A program made the translations under genes and the position numbers. Shown here one piece after another: positions 1 to 6,020 of a DNA stretch of 7,051 bases. Source of the DNA: Rickettsiales bacterium (GTDB taxonomy: Bacteria; Pseudomonadota; Alphaproteobacteria; Rickettsiales; UBA1997); the NCBI GenBank assembly GCA_947487845.1, contig CANKYC010000060.1, positions 1 through 7,051 of the forward strand. The letters run 5' to 3'. The notes under the pieces are model-generated. The model was given only the letters and a program-made list of their open reading frames with translations. It was not told where the DNA came from and ran no database searches. Position 1 is the first letter of the stretch. Each line of letters starts with the position of its first letter.

Positions 1-148
1 TATCTCTTGATAGCCATAACTTTGTCTTTTTGGTAAAAATTTGCTCAGAAAATGACGCTGTATCACTTGATACAGCTTACATTTCCAGTCGCAATTTTTC
101 CTCAAAAATACTTCGTTAGCGCTATCAAGAGATAGTTAATTTGGTATA
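1..148. repeat. Palindromic MITE-like element, copy 1 (left end cut by window edge)
   Basis: This non-coding element aligns without gaps to 5872-6019, with 145 of 148 bases identical (differences at 15, 16 and 23). About 14 bases of its left arm lie before the window. The right arm (115-148) is the inverse of the left arm, and a central hairpin, GCTGTATC-ACTT-GATACAGC, lies at 57-76. Two of the three differences (15 and 16) fall in the left arm and break its pairing with the right arm, so this copy is slightly decayed. No frame stays open across it, so it carries no transposase and would need one supplied elsewhere. It ends 33 bases before ispA and could influence that gene. The two-copy relation is seen directly; mobility is inferred. 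Confidence 0.85.
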
Positions 149-181
149 GCTCGATTTCATCTAATCAAATTAACAAAATAA
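149..181 (+). promoter_or_regulatory. Short leader between repeat copy 1 and ispA
   Basis: Only 33 AT-rich bases separate the repeat from the ispA ATG, and no Shine-Dalgarno-like purine run is visible before the start. A -10-like TCTAAT lies at 160-165 without a convincing -35. A second weak -10-like TATAGC straddles the repeat end (145-150). If ispA has its own promoter, at least part of it must lie in or against the repeat. That follows from spacing; the boxes themselves are weak. Confidence 0.2.
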
Positions 182-1078
182 ATGTTCAACAACTCCCTTC
201 AAGAATCCCTTCTAGCTTGCTCAATCTTGGTGCAAAGGCGTATGGATGAATTACTTCCTGAAGAGTTTCACGATTCAAAATTGGTTGAAGCAATGCGCTA
301 CAGCGCGCTTTCCGAGGGCAAAAGAATTCGCCCATTTTTAGTAATTGCCTCGGCGCAGATTTTTGGAATTTCGCCTTTGGTTTCTCTAAATTCGGCAACG
401 GCGATGGAATTTGTTCATGTTTATTCTTTGATTCACGACGATTTGCCGGCGATGGATAATGATGATGTGCGTCGCGGCATTCCGACTTGCCACAAAAAAT
501 TTGATGAAGCGACCGCCATTCTTGCGGGCGATGCTTTACTGACTTACGCATTTGAAATTTTAACCAATCCGGCAACTCATAAAGAAACTTCGGTGCGTTT
601 AGAATTGGTAAAAACTCTATCCAAAGCTGCAGGATTTATGGGAATGGCGGGTGGCCAAATGATTGATTTAGAAAAAGCTGACCAAAGAATTTCTAACGAA
701 GAATTAGCAAAATTACATCGTTTAAAAACGGGCGAACTTTTTATGGCTTCCGCTGAAATGGGCGCAATTTTAGGTCGCGCCGGAATTAATGAAAGACACG
801 CGCTGCGCAATTTTGCTCATGATTTGGGTTTAGCCTTTCAGATCAAAGATGATATTTTAGATCATTATGGAATCAGCCTTGGCAAGGTAGAAATTGATGA
901 AACGGTTCATAAAAAACCAAAAGAAAATGCTAGTATTGTTGATGTTTTGGGAATGGAGGTGGCGCAAAAACAATTGGAATTATTGCGAGATCAGTCAATT
1001 GCGCATTTGAAAGTTTTTGGCGCGAAAGCATCTTTATTGGTGGAGTTGGTGAATTTTGTGATTACGAGAGAAAAATAA
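182..1078 (+). CDS. ispA: Polyprenyl synthetase, probable farnesyl diphosphate synthase
   Basis: A trans-type prenyltransferase that condenses isopentenyl diphosphate with allylic diphosphates in the cytoplasm, supplying farnesyl diphosphate for longer polyprenyls and quinone side chains. At 298 residues it has normal family length. The first aspartate-rich motif is DDLPAMDNDD (residues 86-95) followed by RRG. The second is DDILD (223-227), preceded by LAFQIK. GKRIRP (46-51) is the usual substrate-binding segment. Tyr81, five residues before the first motif, is the aromatic residue typical of short-chain (C15) enzymes, so FPP synthase is preferred over GGPP synthase. The segment after DDILD (HYGISLGKVEIDETVHKK) departs from the usual lysine-rich GK motif and may affect product length. 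The ATG fits the normal N-terminus although it lacks a Shine-Dalgarno. The gene is monocistronic here and convergent with the MerR gene. Confidence 0.93.
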   Translation: MFNNSLQESLLACSILVQRRMDELLPEEFHDSKLVEAMRYSALSEGKRIRPFLVIASAQIFGISPLVSLNSATAMEFVHVYSLIHDDLPAMDNDDVRRGIPTCHKKFDEATAILAGDALLTYAFEILTNPATHKETSVRLELVKTLSKAAGFMGMAGGQMIDLEKADQRISNEELAKLHRLKTGELFMASAEMGAILGRAGINERHALRNFAHDLGLAFQIKDDILDHYGISLGKVEIDETVHKKPKENASIVDVLGMEVAQKQLELLRDQSIAHLKVFGAKASLLVELVNFVITREK

Positions 1079-1102
1079 CTTTTTTGAAAAAATTTTGTTA
1101 TT
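1074..1102. terminator. Possible weak AT-only hairpin between convergent genes
   Basis: AATAAC (1074-1079) and GTTATT (1097-1102) are inverted copies around a T6-G-A6-T4 core, and the whole lies between the convergent ispA and MerR stop codons. It could serve both strands, but the stem has almost no G-C pairs. It is listed mainly because nothing else in the 25-base gap can end transcription. Confidence 0.25.
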
Positions 1103-1103
1103 T

Positions 1104-1700
1104 CTAATTAGGCTGCGTAATCTTCTTCAAATTCGCCAAAGTTCCCCTGATATTTTTCAGAGATTCCCTAATTCTTTTTCTAATTAATGGATCAATCGCC
1201 GAAACTTTTATCTTAGAAAAATCTCTAATTTTAGCTTTCGGATCAATTGGGGAATCGGTTTCAATTTCAATTTCCGGCTCATTTCGCGGATCAATAAACT
1301 CCTCAATTTCATGATCTTCCAATCTAGTTGCCTCAGGAATTTCATCATCATGAATCATTTTTGAAACTGGCTTTTCATCAGATAAAATAATATCTAAATC
1401 TTCTTCTTTGCGATCATCGTATTTTCTTTTTTTCAAAAGCTTCTGCAATCCCGCAACTGTATATCCTTCTTCGTATAAAAAATTTTTGATTCTTTTTAAA
1501 ATCTTCAGCTGTTTGTTATAATAATAACGCCTTTTTCCGGCACCGATTTCGGGTTTTATTTGTGGAAAATTTTCTTCCCAAAAACGAATAACGTGAGTTT
1601 CAACTTTTAATTCTTTGGCAACTTCGCCAATCGATCTTTTACGATCCACCCCAAGATCATCTGCTAATTTTTGTACTTCGCGAGCAATGTTTTGAAGCAT
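1104..1700 (-). CDS. MerR-family transcriptional regulator (alphaproteobacterial type)
   Basis: A 198-residue DNA-binding protein. Residues about 22-92 form a MerR winged helix-turn-helix: RSIGEVAKEL, then VIRFWEENFPQIKP (37-50), the wing with KRRYYY (56-61), and YEEGYTVAGLQKLLKK (76-91). This form matches the alphaproteobacterial MerR homologue often found near fatty-acid or ihfA genes; its effector is unknown. There are no cysteines anywhere, so it is not a metal or thiol sensor of the MerR/CueR/SoxR kind. The rest is not a recognisable ligand domain: an acidic, probably disordered stretch (about 96-158) is followed by a basic tail (about 159-198). The start lies 1 base after the stop of the permease gene, with AAAAGG about 10 bases upstream, so it is translated as the last gene of the three-gene unit. 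The target is not evident from the sequence. Confidence 0.88.
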   Translation of the reverse strand: MLQNIAREVQKLADDLGVDRKRSIGEVAKELKVETHVIRFWEENFPQIKPEIGAGKRRYYYNKQLKILKRIKNFLYEEGYTVAGLQKLLKKRKYDDRKEEDLDIILSDEKPVSKMIHDDEIPEATRLEDHEIEEFIDPRNEPEIEIETDSPIDPKAKIRDFSKIKVSAIDPLIRKRIRESLKNIRGTLANLKKITQPN

Positions 1701-1701
1701 T

Positions 1702-2757
1702 TTAGGTAAACCTTTTCTTATATTCCAAAGCGAAATGTTTAATGATAACGCCGCAAATTGCGGTTAGAGGAACTGCTATTAAAATTCCGAAAAAGCCAAA
1801 TAAAACACCGAAAACAAATAATCCAAAAATCAACCAAACTGGGTGCAAACCAATTTTGGCGCCGATTAATTTTGGAGTCAGAAAATTTGATTCAATAACT
1901 TGACCAAAAACAAAAACTAGCGAAACGGCGGCAATATGCGTAGCATCAAAACCCCATTGAAATAAGGCAACAATGATTGCGGTTGTAACGCCGCATAACA
2001 TTCCGACGAAAGGAATGAAAGAAAATAATCCGGTTAATAGCCCGATTAAAAATCCAAAATTAAGACCGGTAAAACTTAGAAGGCTGGAGTAAATCAGGCC
2101 CAAAATCAGGCAAACATTAAATTGGCCGCGAACGTAGCCAGATAAGGTTTTATCTATATCTAAGGCAATTTTTCGAGCTGAAATTGCAACTTGGCGCGGC
2201 AAATAATCGCCAATTTTTTCGATTAAAATTTTCCAGTCTTTTAAGAGATAAAAAATCAAAATCGGAGTAATAAAAATCAGGGATAAAATATTGATTAATG
2301 TCAGCGAAGAAGTGACGGCGTTGTTGACAATATTTTTTGATAAATCGACAAATTTGGCGGTAACTTGTTCATTCGCTAATAAATGCGATAAATCTTTATC
2401 GATTCTAAAGCCAACGCCATCAAGGATTGAAACTGCTTTCGGATAAAAATCATGTAAAATAGTTTGAAAATATCCGGGTAAAGCGGTGAGTAAATCAGTG
2501 AATTGGGAGCAAAGAATCGGTAGTAAAATTGCGCCAAGCGTGATTAAAATTGTGAGGAATAATCCTAGAATCAAAGAAGTGGCAAATGCGCGCGACATTT
2601 TGTATTTTTTACAAAAGAAATCGACGATTGGATCTAAAAAATAAGCGATGATGAATGAGCAGAAAAAAGGCGCCAACACTGATTTCACTAAATAAATCAA
2701 CCAAAAGAAAATAGCCAAAATTACAACTATTGAAATAAGTTTATCTTTTAATTTCAT
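1702..2757 (-). CDS. AI-2E/PerM family membrane permease
   Basis: A 351-residue inner-membrane protein with about seven or eight hydrophobic segments, two at the N-terminus (about 8-42), one at 58-84, one at 150-172, and a dense group from 212 to 340. The hydrophilic stretch at about 85-148 is the usual variable loop of the family. Family hallmarks are LIGLLTGLFSFIPFVG (237-252), ESNFLTPKLIGAKIGLHP (289-306) and the glycine-rich end GVLFGFFGILIAVPLTA (317-333). Members have been linked to autoinducer-2 export, ion antiport or unspecified efflux, so the substrate here cannot be named. The ATG lies 7 bases after the DUF2066 stop, with TTAGGCG as a modest ribosome site, and the gene ends 1 base before the MerR start. 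This close packing supports co-transcription. The DUF2066-permease pairing beside purM is a recurrent alphaproteobacterial arrangement, from memory. Confidence 0.9.
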   Translation of the reverse strand: MKLKDKLISIVVILAIFFWLIYLVKSVLAPFFCSFIIAYFLDPIVDFFCKKYKMSRAFATSLILGLFLTILITLGAILLPILCSQFTDLLTALPGYFQTILHDFYPKAVSILDGVGFRIDKDLSHLLANEQVTAKFVDLSKNIVNNAVTSSLTLINILSLIFITPILIFYLLKDWKILIEKIGDYLPRQVAISARKIALDIDKTLSGYVRGQFNVCLILGLIYSSLLSFTGLNFGFLIGLLTGLFSFIPFVGMLCGVTTAIIVALFQWGFDATHIAAVSLVFVFGQVIESNFLTPKLIGAKIGLHPVWLIFGLFVFGVLFGFFGILIAVPLTAICGVIIKHFALEYKKRFT

Positions 2758-2764
2758 GAATCGC

Positions 2765-3817
2765 CTAATTGGTTAAAACGTAAAGATTATCAGTTTTTTT
2801 AATCAAATTTATTCCAACTTTCATAAATTCCTGCGCAATATCAGTGCTGTTATTCGGGTAATTTAATGTGATTACGGCCATGTCGCGCGAGATTGACTCG
2901 ATGTTGATTTGCGTCACTAAATTGCTATTTTCAATGCGGCTTTTTGCAATCATCCAATTGCTTAAAGTTGAAACCGGAATCTGAATTTTAACTATGCTAG
3001 AAGTGGCTTTGCTTTCAGTATTTTGCGAAGAAAGCAAATAGTCGATGGTTTTGTTGGCAACTTTTTCGAGCAAGGCATCAAAGCTTAATTGATCAACATT
3101 AACGAAGTTTAATTTGACCTGTTTTTTCTGTAATTTTCTTAAATAAGTAACGCTGATATTTACTTTATTTTCAATTTCATCGTAAGAGAAAAATAAGGTA
3201 TAAACTGATTCAGATTTATATTTGAAAAGCAGCGGCTCAATTGCCACATAATCAAGCAAAGCAACATTGGTTGAACTTATAACTGCGATATTACTTAAAT
3301 CTGCGTCCGGCACCACGAATTTTCCTTGGCCTTTTTTAGCAATAGTTTTTTCAATGGCTTTTCTCCAATTATTATCATCTTCCCATAAAAGCATTGAGCG
3401 CGTGGTAACTTTTACTGGTAATAAAACATAATTTTCGCCAGATTTTTCTGCTTTTTTCACAGCTTTTTTAGCGAGAATATGTTCAACAAAATCCTTGGCG
3501 AACATTATATTCATTGTGGCGCTATAATTATTGCCGGCGATTTTTTCAGCATCAATTTGTTCGGAGCGTACCATGTCAGAAATTTCATCGTTGGAAACCG
3601 TATCAGCAACCTTGGTGGCGATTTCTAAGCGAGTTAATAAAATCAAAAAAGCATCGCGTCGGCCGCTGGCAATTGCGGCATTTCTGGCATCAGTTGGCGA
3701 TTTTCCTGTAACGCTTATGTTAACGCCCTCAACCATGTAAAGACTGTTTTCTACAGCGTAAGAAACGCCTTGGAAAGAAAAAAACAAAGTTAGAAAAAGT
3801 AAAAAAATTCTCGACAT
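2765..3817 (-). CDS. DUF2066 domain-containing exported protein
   Basis: A protein of unknown function. From the ATG at 3817 it has 350 residues and begins with a signal peptide: MSRIFLLFLTLFF, then a likely cleavage after VSYA. The mature protein opens with YMVEGVNISVTGKSPTDARN and the AxxxGRRDAFLILLTRL helix typical of DUF2066 proteins of alpha- and gammaproteobacteria. It should be periplasmic or envelope-associated; no catalytic motif is visible. An in-frame ATG at 3847 would add ten residues, but the only good Shine-Dalgarno (AAGGAG, 3853-3848) touches that ATG with no spacing, so it cannot serve it in the normal way. The 3817 start gives a cleaner signal peptide but has no ribosome site at the right distance, so the start stays uncertain. 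It is the first gene of the DUF2066-permease-MerR unit and divergent from purM. Confidence 0.82.
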   Translation of the reverse strand: MSRIFLLFLTLFFSFQGVSYAVENSLYMVEGVNISVTGKSPTDARNAAIASGRRDAFLILLTRLEIATKVADTVSNDEISDMVRSEQIDAEKIAGNNYSATMNIMFAKDFVEHILAKKAVKKAEKSGENYVLLPVKVTTRSMLLWEDDNNWRKAIEKTIAKKGQGKFVVPDADLSNIAVISSTNVALLDYVAIEPLLFKYKSESVYTLFFSYDEIENKVNISVTYLRKLQKKQVKLNFVNVDQLSFDALLEKVANKTIDYLLSSQNTESKATSSIVKIQIPVSTLSNWMIAKSRIENSNLVTQINIESISRDMAVITLNYPNNSTDIAQEFMKVGINLIKKTDNLYVLTN

Positions 3818-3839
3818 ATCGGAATTAAACTGAAATATT
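3811..3839 (+). promoter_or_regulatory. Candidate purM promoter inside the start of the DUF2066 gene
   Basis: TCGACA (3811-3816, five of six to the -35 consensus) and AATATT (3834-3839, four of six to the -10) are spaced by 17 bases, leaving a leader of about 60 bases to the purM ATG. The gap between the divergent genes is only 57-87 bases, so a purM promoter overlapping the opposing start region is plausible. It is a weak match in AT-rich DNA. Confidence 0.25.
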
Positions 3840-3904
3840 AAAAACATCTCCTTCGGAGCTGGATTCAGTAAGCTTCTCGCCTCACTTCTTAAATCGCAAG
3901 AAAA

Positions 3905-4909
3905 ATGTCTTTAAACTATAAACAAGCTGGCGTCGATATCGATGCTGGAAATGAATTGGTTAATCGTATTAAACCTTTCGCTAAAGCAACAAGCCGCGCT
4001 GGAGCCAATTCTGACCTTGGCGGATTTGGCGCTTTATTTGATTTGAAAAAATGCAACTTCAAAGATCCGGTTTTGGTTTCATCAACCGACGGCGTGGGTA
4101 CAAAATTAAAAGTCGCAATCGATGTTGATAAACACGATACAATCGGAATTGACTTAGTTGCAATGTCGGTAAATGACCTTGTAGTTCAAGGCGCTGAACC
4201 ACTTTTTTTTCTTGATTATTTTGCTTGTTCTAAACTCGATGTCGAAGTTGCCAGCCAAGTTGTAAAAGGAATTGCCGATGGTTGCAAACTTGCCGGCTGC
4301 GCTTTAATTGGTGGCGAAACCGCCGAAATGCCGGGAATGTACAAAGCGGGAGATTATGATTTAGCTGGATTTGCTGTTGGCGCAGTTGAGCGCGATCAAA
4401 TTTTACCAAGACCGACAAATGTCGGGGATATTTTGATCGGCTTAAAATCAAGCGGCGTTCACTCAAATGGCTATTCTTTGGCGCGTTTTATTTTAGAAAA
4501 AAATTCAGTTAATTTTTCCGATAAATTTTCCGATAAATTTTCTGGCGAAAAAACCGTTGGCGAAGCTTTATTAACACCAACAAAAATTTACGTAAAATCT
4601 TGTTTAGAAGTGATTAAAACTGGCAAAGTTAAAGCTCTTTCACACATTACTGGCGGCGGTTTAACCGAAAATTTACCGCGAGTTTTATCAAAAAATGTTA
4701 CTCCAAAAATTGATTATAAATCATGGAATCGCCCCGAGATTTTTGATTATTTACAAAAACTCGGCAACGTAACTGACGCAGAAATGCAACGCACTTTCAA
4801 CTGCGGAATTGGCATGGTTTTGGTGGTTGCGAAAGGCGATGAAAATGAAGTTAAGGCTATTTTAGAAAAAGCCGGCGAAGAAGTTTTTATAATTGGAGAG
4901 TTGGTTTAA
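3905..4909 (+). CDS. purM: Phosphoribosylformylglycinamidine cyclo-ligase (AIR synthetase)
   Basis: Catalyses the ATP-dependent ring closure of FGAM to aminoimidazole ribotide, the fifth step of de novo purine synthesis, as a cytoplasmic dimer. The 334 residues are complete compared with the usual ~345. The N-terminal half has GGFGALFDL (39-47), the nucleotide and metal segment DGVGTKLKVA (62-71), the conserved NDLVVQGAEPLFFLDYF (90-106) and GGETAEMPGMY (136-146). The C-terminal half has SSGVHSNGYSL (182-192), the HITGGG glycine motif and NCGIGM. All expected motifs are present, so it should be active. The start fits the standard N-terminus (LNYKQAGVDIDAGNELV), with AAGAAA as a weak ribosome site. 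An in-frame FSDK duplication starts at residue 204. purN, which follows purM in many relatives, is absent; an ileS tail follows instead. Confidence 0.96.
   Translation: MSLNYKQAGVDIDAGNELVNRIKPFAKATSRAGANSDLGGFGALFDLKKCNFKDPVLVSSTDGVGTKLKVAIDVDKHDTIGIDLVAMSVNDLVVQGAEPLFFLDYFACSKLDVEVASQVVKGIADGCKLAGCALIGGETAEMPGMYKAGDYDLAGFAVGAVERDQILPRPTNVGDILIGLKSSGVHSNGYSLARFILEKNSVNFSDKFSDKFSGEKTVGEALLTPTKIYVKSCLEVIKTGKVKALSHITGGGLTENLPRVLSKNVTPKIDYKSWNRPEIFDYLQKLGNVTDAEMQRTFNCGIGMVLVVAKGDENEVKAILEKAGEEVFIIGELV
4514..4537 (+). repeat. 12-bp perfect tandem duplication within purM
   Basis: The unit TTTTCCGATAAA occurs twice back to back (4514-4525, 4526-4537), followed by a partial third (TTTTC). It begins on a codon boundary, so the protein simply gains one FSDK (…NFSDKFSDKFSGEK…). 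The position falls in a loop between conserved motifs, where length changes are likely to be tolerated. It is probably replication slippage. Confidence 0.9.
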
Positions 4910-4927
4910 ATTTATTTCAGTTCAAAC

Positions 4928-5746
4928 ATGATTAACCGCAAATCCTCAGTTCATCTGCAAGATTTTCCTGACACTTCTTTTTTACCAAATGAAAAAGAAC
5001 TCGTCGCCGATATGGATTTAGTTCGCAGCATCGCCTCAACCGCGCTTTCAATTCGCGATAATAAAAACCTTCGCGTTCGTTTGCCTTTAAATAAATTAAT
5101 CGTAATTGGCAAAAGCGCCGCGCGAATTTTGCCTTTTAAAGAAATTATCGCCGATGAAGTAAACGTAAAATCAATCGAAATCAAAGAAGAAATTGGCGAA
5201 CTTGCCGAATTAAAATTACAAATAAATTTCAAAAAAATTGGCGCCAAATTTGGTTCAAAAATTAAAGAAATTACCGTCGCTTCCAAAACTGGCGATTGGA
5301 AAAAAATTTCCGATAAAGAAATCGAAATTGCCGGAATAATTTTAAGTGACGATGATTTTGAATTAAAGCTGGCAACAAAAAATAACGACGAAAAAAAATT
5401 CGCAATTTTAGCGCTTCCAACCAATGATTATCTGGTTCAACTCGATATTGAAGTTACCAAAGATTTAGAAGATGAAGGCATCGCGCGTGACATTGTTCGG
5501 GCGATTCAGCAAAATAGAAAAGACGCAGATTTAAATATTTCCGACCACATTAATTTGAAAATTTCTTCGACCAATCCACGAATTTTGGAAGTGGCAAAAT
5601 CTTTTGAGAAATATATCAAAGAACAAGTTTTGGGTGATTCTCTAAATTGCGTTGCAAATGCCGAAGAAGTAAAATCTGCGACAAAATTTTCCTACGAAAA
5701 TAAACTCGATGATGGTGATTTGGTGGTTGGGATTTCAAGAGATTAG
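4928..5746 (+). CDS. ileS: C-terminal fragment of isoleucyl-tRNA synthetase, probably a gene remnant
   Basis: The 272 residues match only the end of long-type (Thermus/eukaryote-like) isoleucyl-tRNA synthetases, normally about 1,000-1,100 residues. Residues about 1-55 finish the anticodon-binding domain (SSVHLQDFPD, then VRSIASTALSIRDNKNLRVRLPLNKLIV). The remainder is the tail domain (DUF5915 type), with EVNVKSIE (77-84) and GIARDIVRAIQQNRKDADLNISDHI (184-208). The catalytic Rossmann domain, HIGH and KMSKS motifs and editing domain are all absent, so it cannot charge tRNA alone. There is no Shine-Dalgarno; the frame equals that of purM and is separated only by its stop and IYFSSN, residues that may still be synthetase sequence. 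The frame is intact with normal codon use to a natural C-terminus, so it is a recent remnant or a retained stand-alone tRNA-binding module. The first is preferred. Confidence 0.8.
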   Translation: MINRKSSVHLQDFPDTSFLPNEKELVADMDLVRSIASTALSIRDNKNLRVRLPLNKLIVIGKSAARILPFKEIIADEVNVKSIEIKEEIGELAELKLQINFKKIGAKFGSKIKEITVASKTGDWKKISDKEIEIAGIILSDDDFELKLATKNNDEKKFAILALPTNDYLVQLDIEVTKDLEDEGIARDIVRAIQQNRKDADLNISDHINLKISSTNPRILEVAKSFEKYIKEQVLGDSLNCVANAEEVKSATKFSYENKLDDGDLVVGISRD

Positions 5747-5795
5747 ATTACACCAAAGCTACTTGAAGCTTGAACAAGAGAAAAAACTCCAATCC

Positions 5796-5846
5796 AAAAA
5801 ACTCGAAGTCACCCTCCGACAAACTCAGGGGGACGTCGAGTTTTTT
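5796..5846. terminator. Strong bidirectional intrinsic terminator
   Basis: Two 20-base arms (5796-5815 and 5827-5846) pair with only two A-G mismatches around an 11-base loop. The outer part is AAAAAACTCGA against TCGAGTTTTTT, and the inner part is CCCT against AGGG. The stem gives a T6 tract on the + strand for the purM/ileS-tail transcript and also one on the - strand for prfA, so it suits its place between convergent genes. A second AAAAAACTC at 5781-5789 could compete as the left arm. Confidence 0.88.
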
Positions 5847-5856
5847 GTGAAAGGGT

Positions 5857-6020
5857 ATATACCAAATTAACTATCTCTTGATAGCGCTAACTTCGTCTTT
5901 TTGGTAAAAATTTGCTCAGAAAATGACGCTGTATCACTTGATACAGCTTACATTTCCAGTCGCAATTTTTCCTCAAAAATACTTCGTTAGCGCTATCAAG
6001 AGATAGTTAATTTGGTATAT
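5857..6020. repeat. Palindromic MITE-like element, copy 2 (complete)
   Basis: A 164-base non-coding element with perfect 35-base terminal inverted repeats (5857-5891 and 5986-6020), whose outer ends read ATATACCAAATTAAC and its complement. Inside the arms the two halves stay imperfectly complementary, and GCTGTATC-ACTT-GATACAGC (5928-5947) sits within one base of the exact centre, so either strand can fold into one long hairpin. If TACC…GGTA is taken as the end (5860-6017), each side is followed by TA, which fits a TA target duplication as in IS630/Tc1-mariner-mobilised MITEs. Because TATA is itself palindromic, this is not proof. It lies between the terminator and the prfA stop, away from coding sequence. 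It matches 1-148 in the same orientation. No transposase is in the window. Confidence 0.85.

Noticed and set aside
1..148. CRISPR-like or integron attC-like array
   Set aside because: Only two copies, almost 6 kb apart, with no spacers and no cas or integrase gene.
186..575. Long open frame on the - strand inside ispA
   Set aside because: It lies opposite a gene with full family motifs and its protein resembles nothing; the same applies to the frames at 577-810, 3514-3740, 4230-4466, 4951-5424, 6159-6353, 6590-6823 and 6665-7009.
4203..4210. T8 run in purM as a frameshift or slippage site
   Set aside because: The frame is intact on both sides and the encoded PLFFLDYF is conserved family sequence.
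5747..5795. tRNA or small RNA gene after the ileS tail
   Set aside because: No cloverleaf arms, T-loop or CCA end could be found; it looks like ordinary spacer before the terminator.
5857..6020. Small coding sequence or in-frame Rickettsia-type palindromic insert
   Set aside because: All six frames have stops within the element and both copies are intergenic.
5857..6020. Terminator function as the main role of the repeat
   Set aside because: The ends lack a GC-rich stem with a T tract, and a strong classical terminator already sits 10 bases away.
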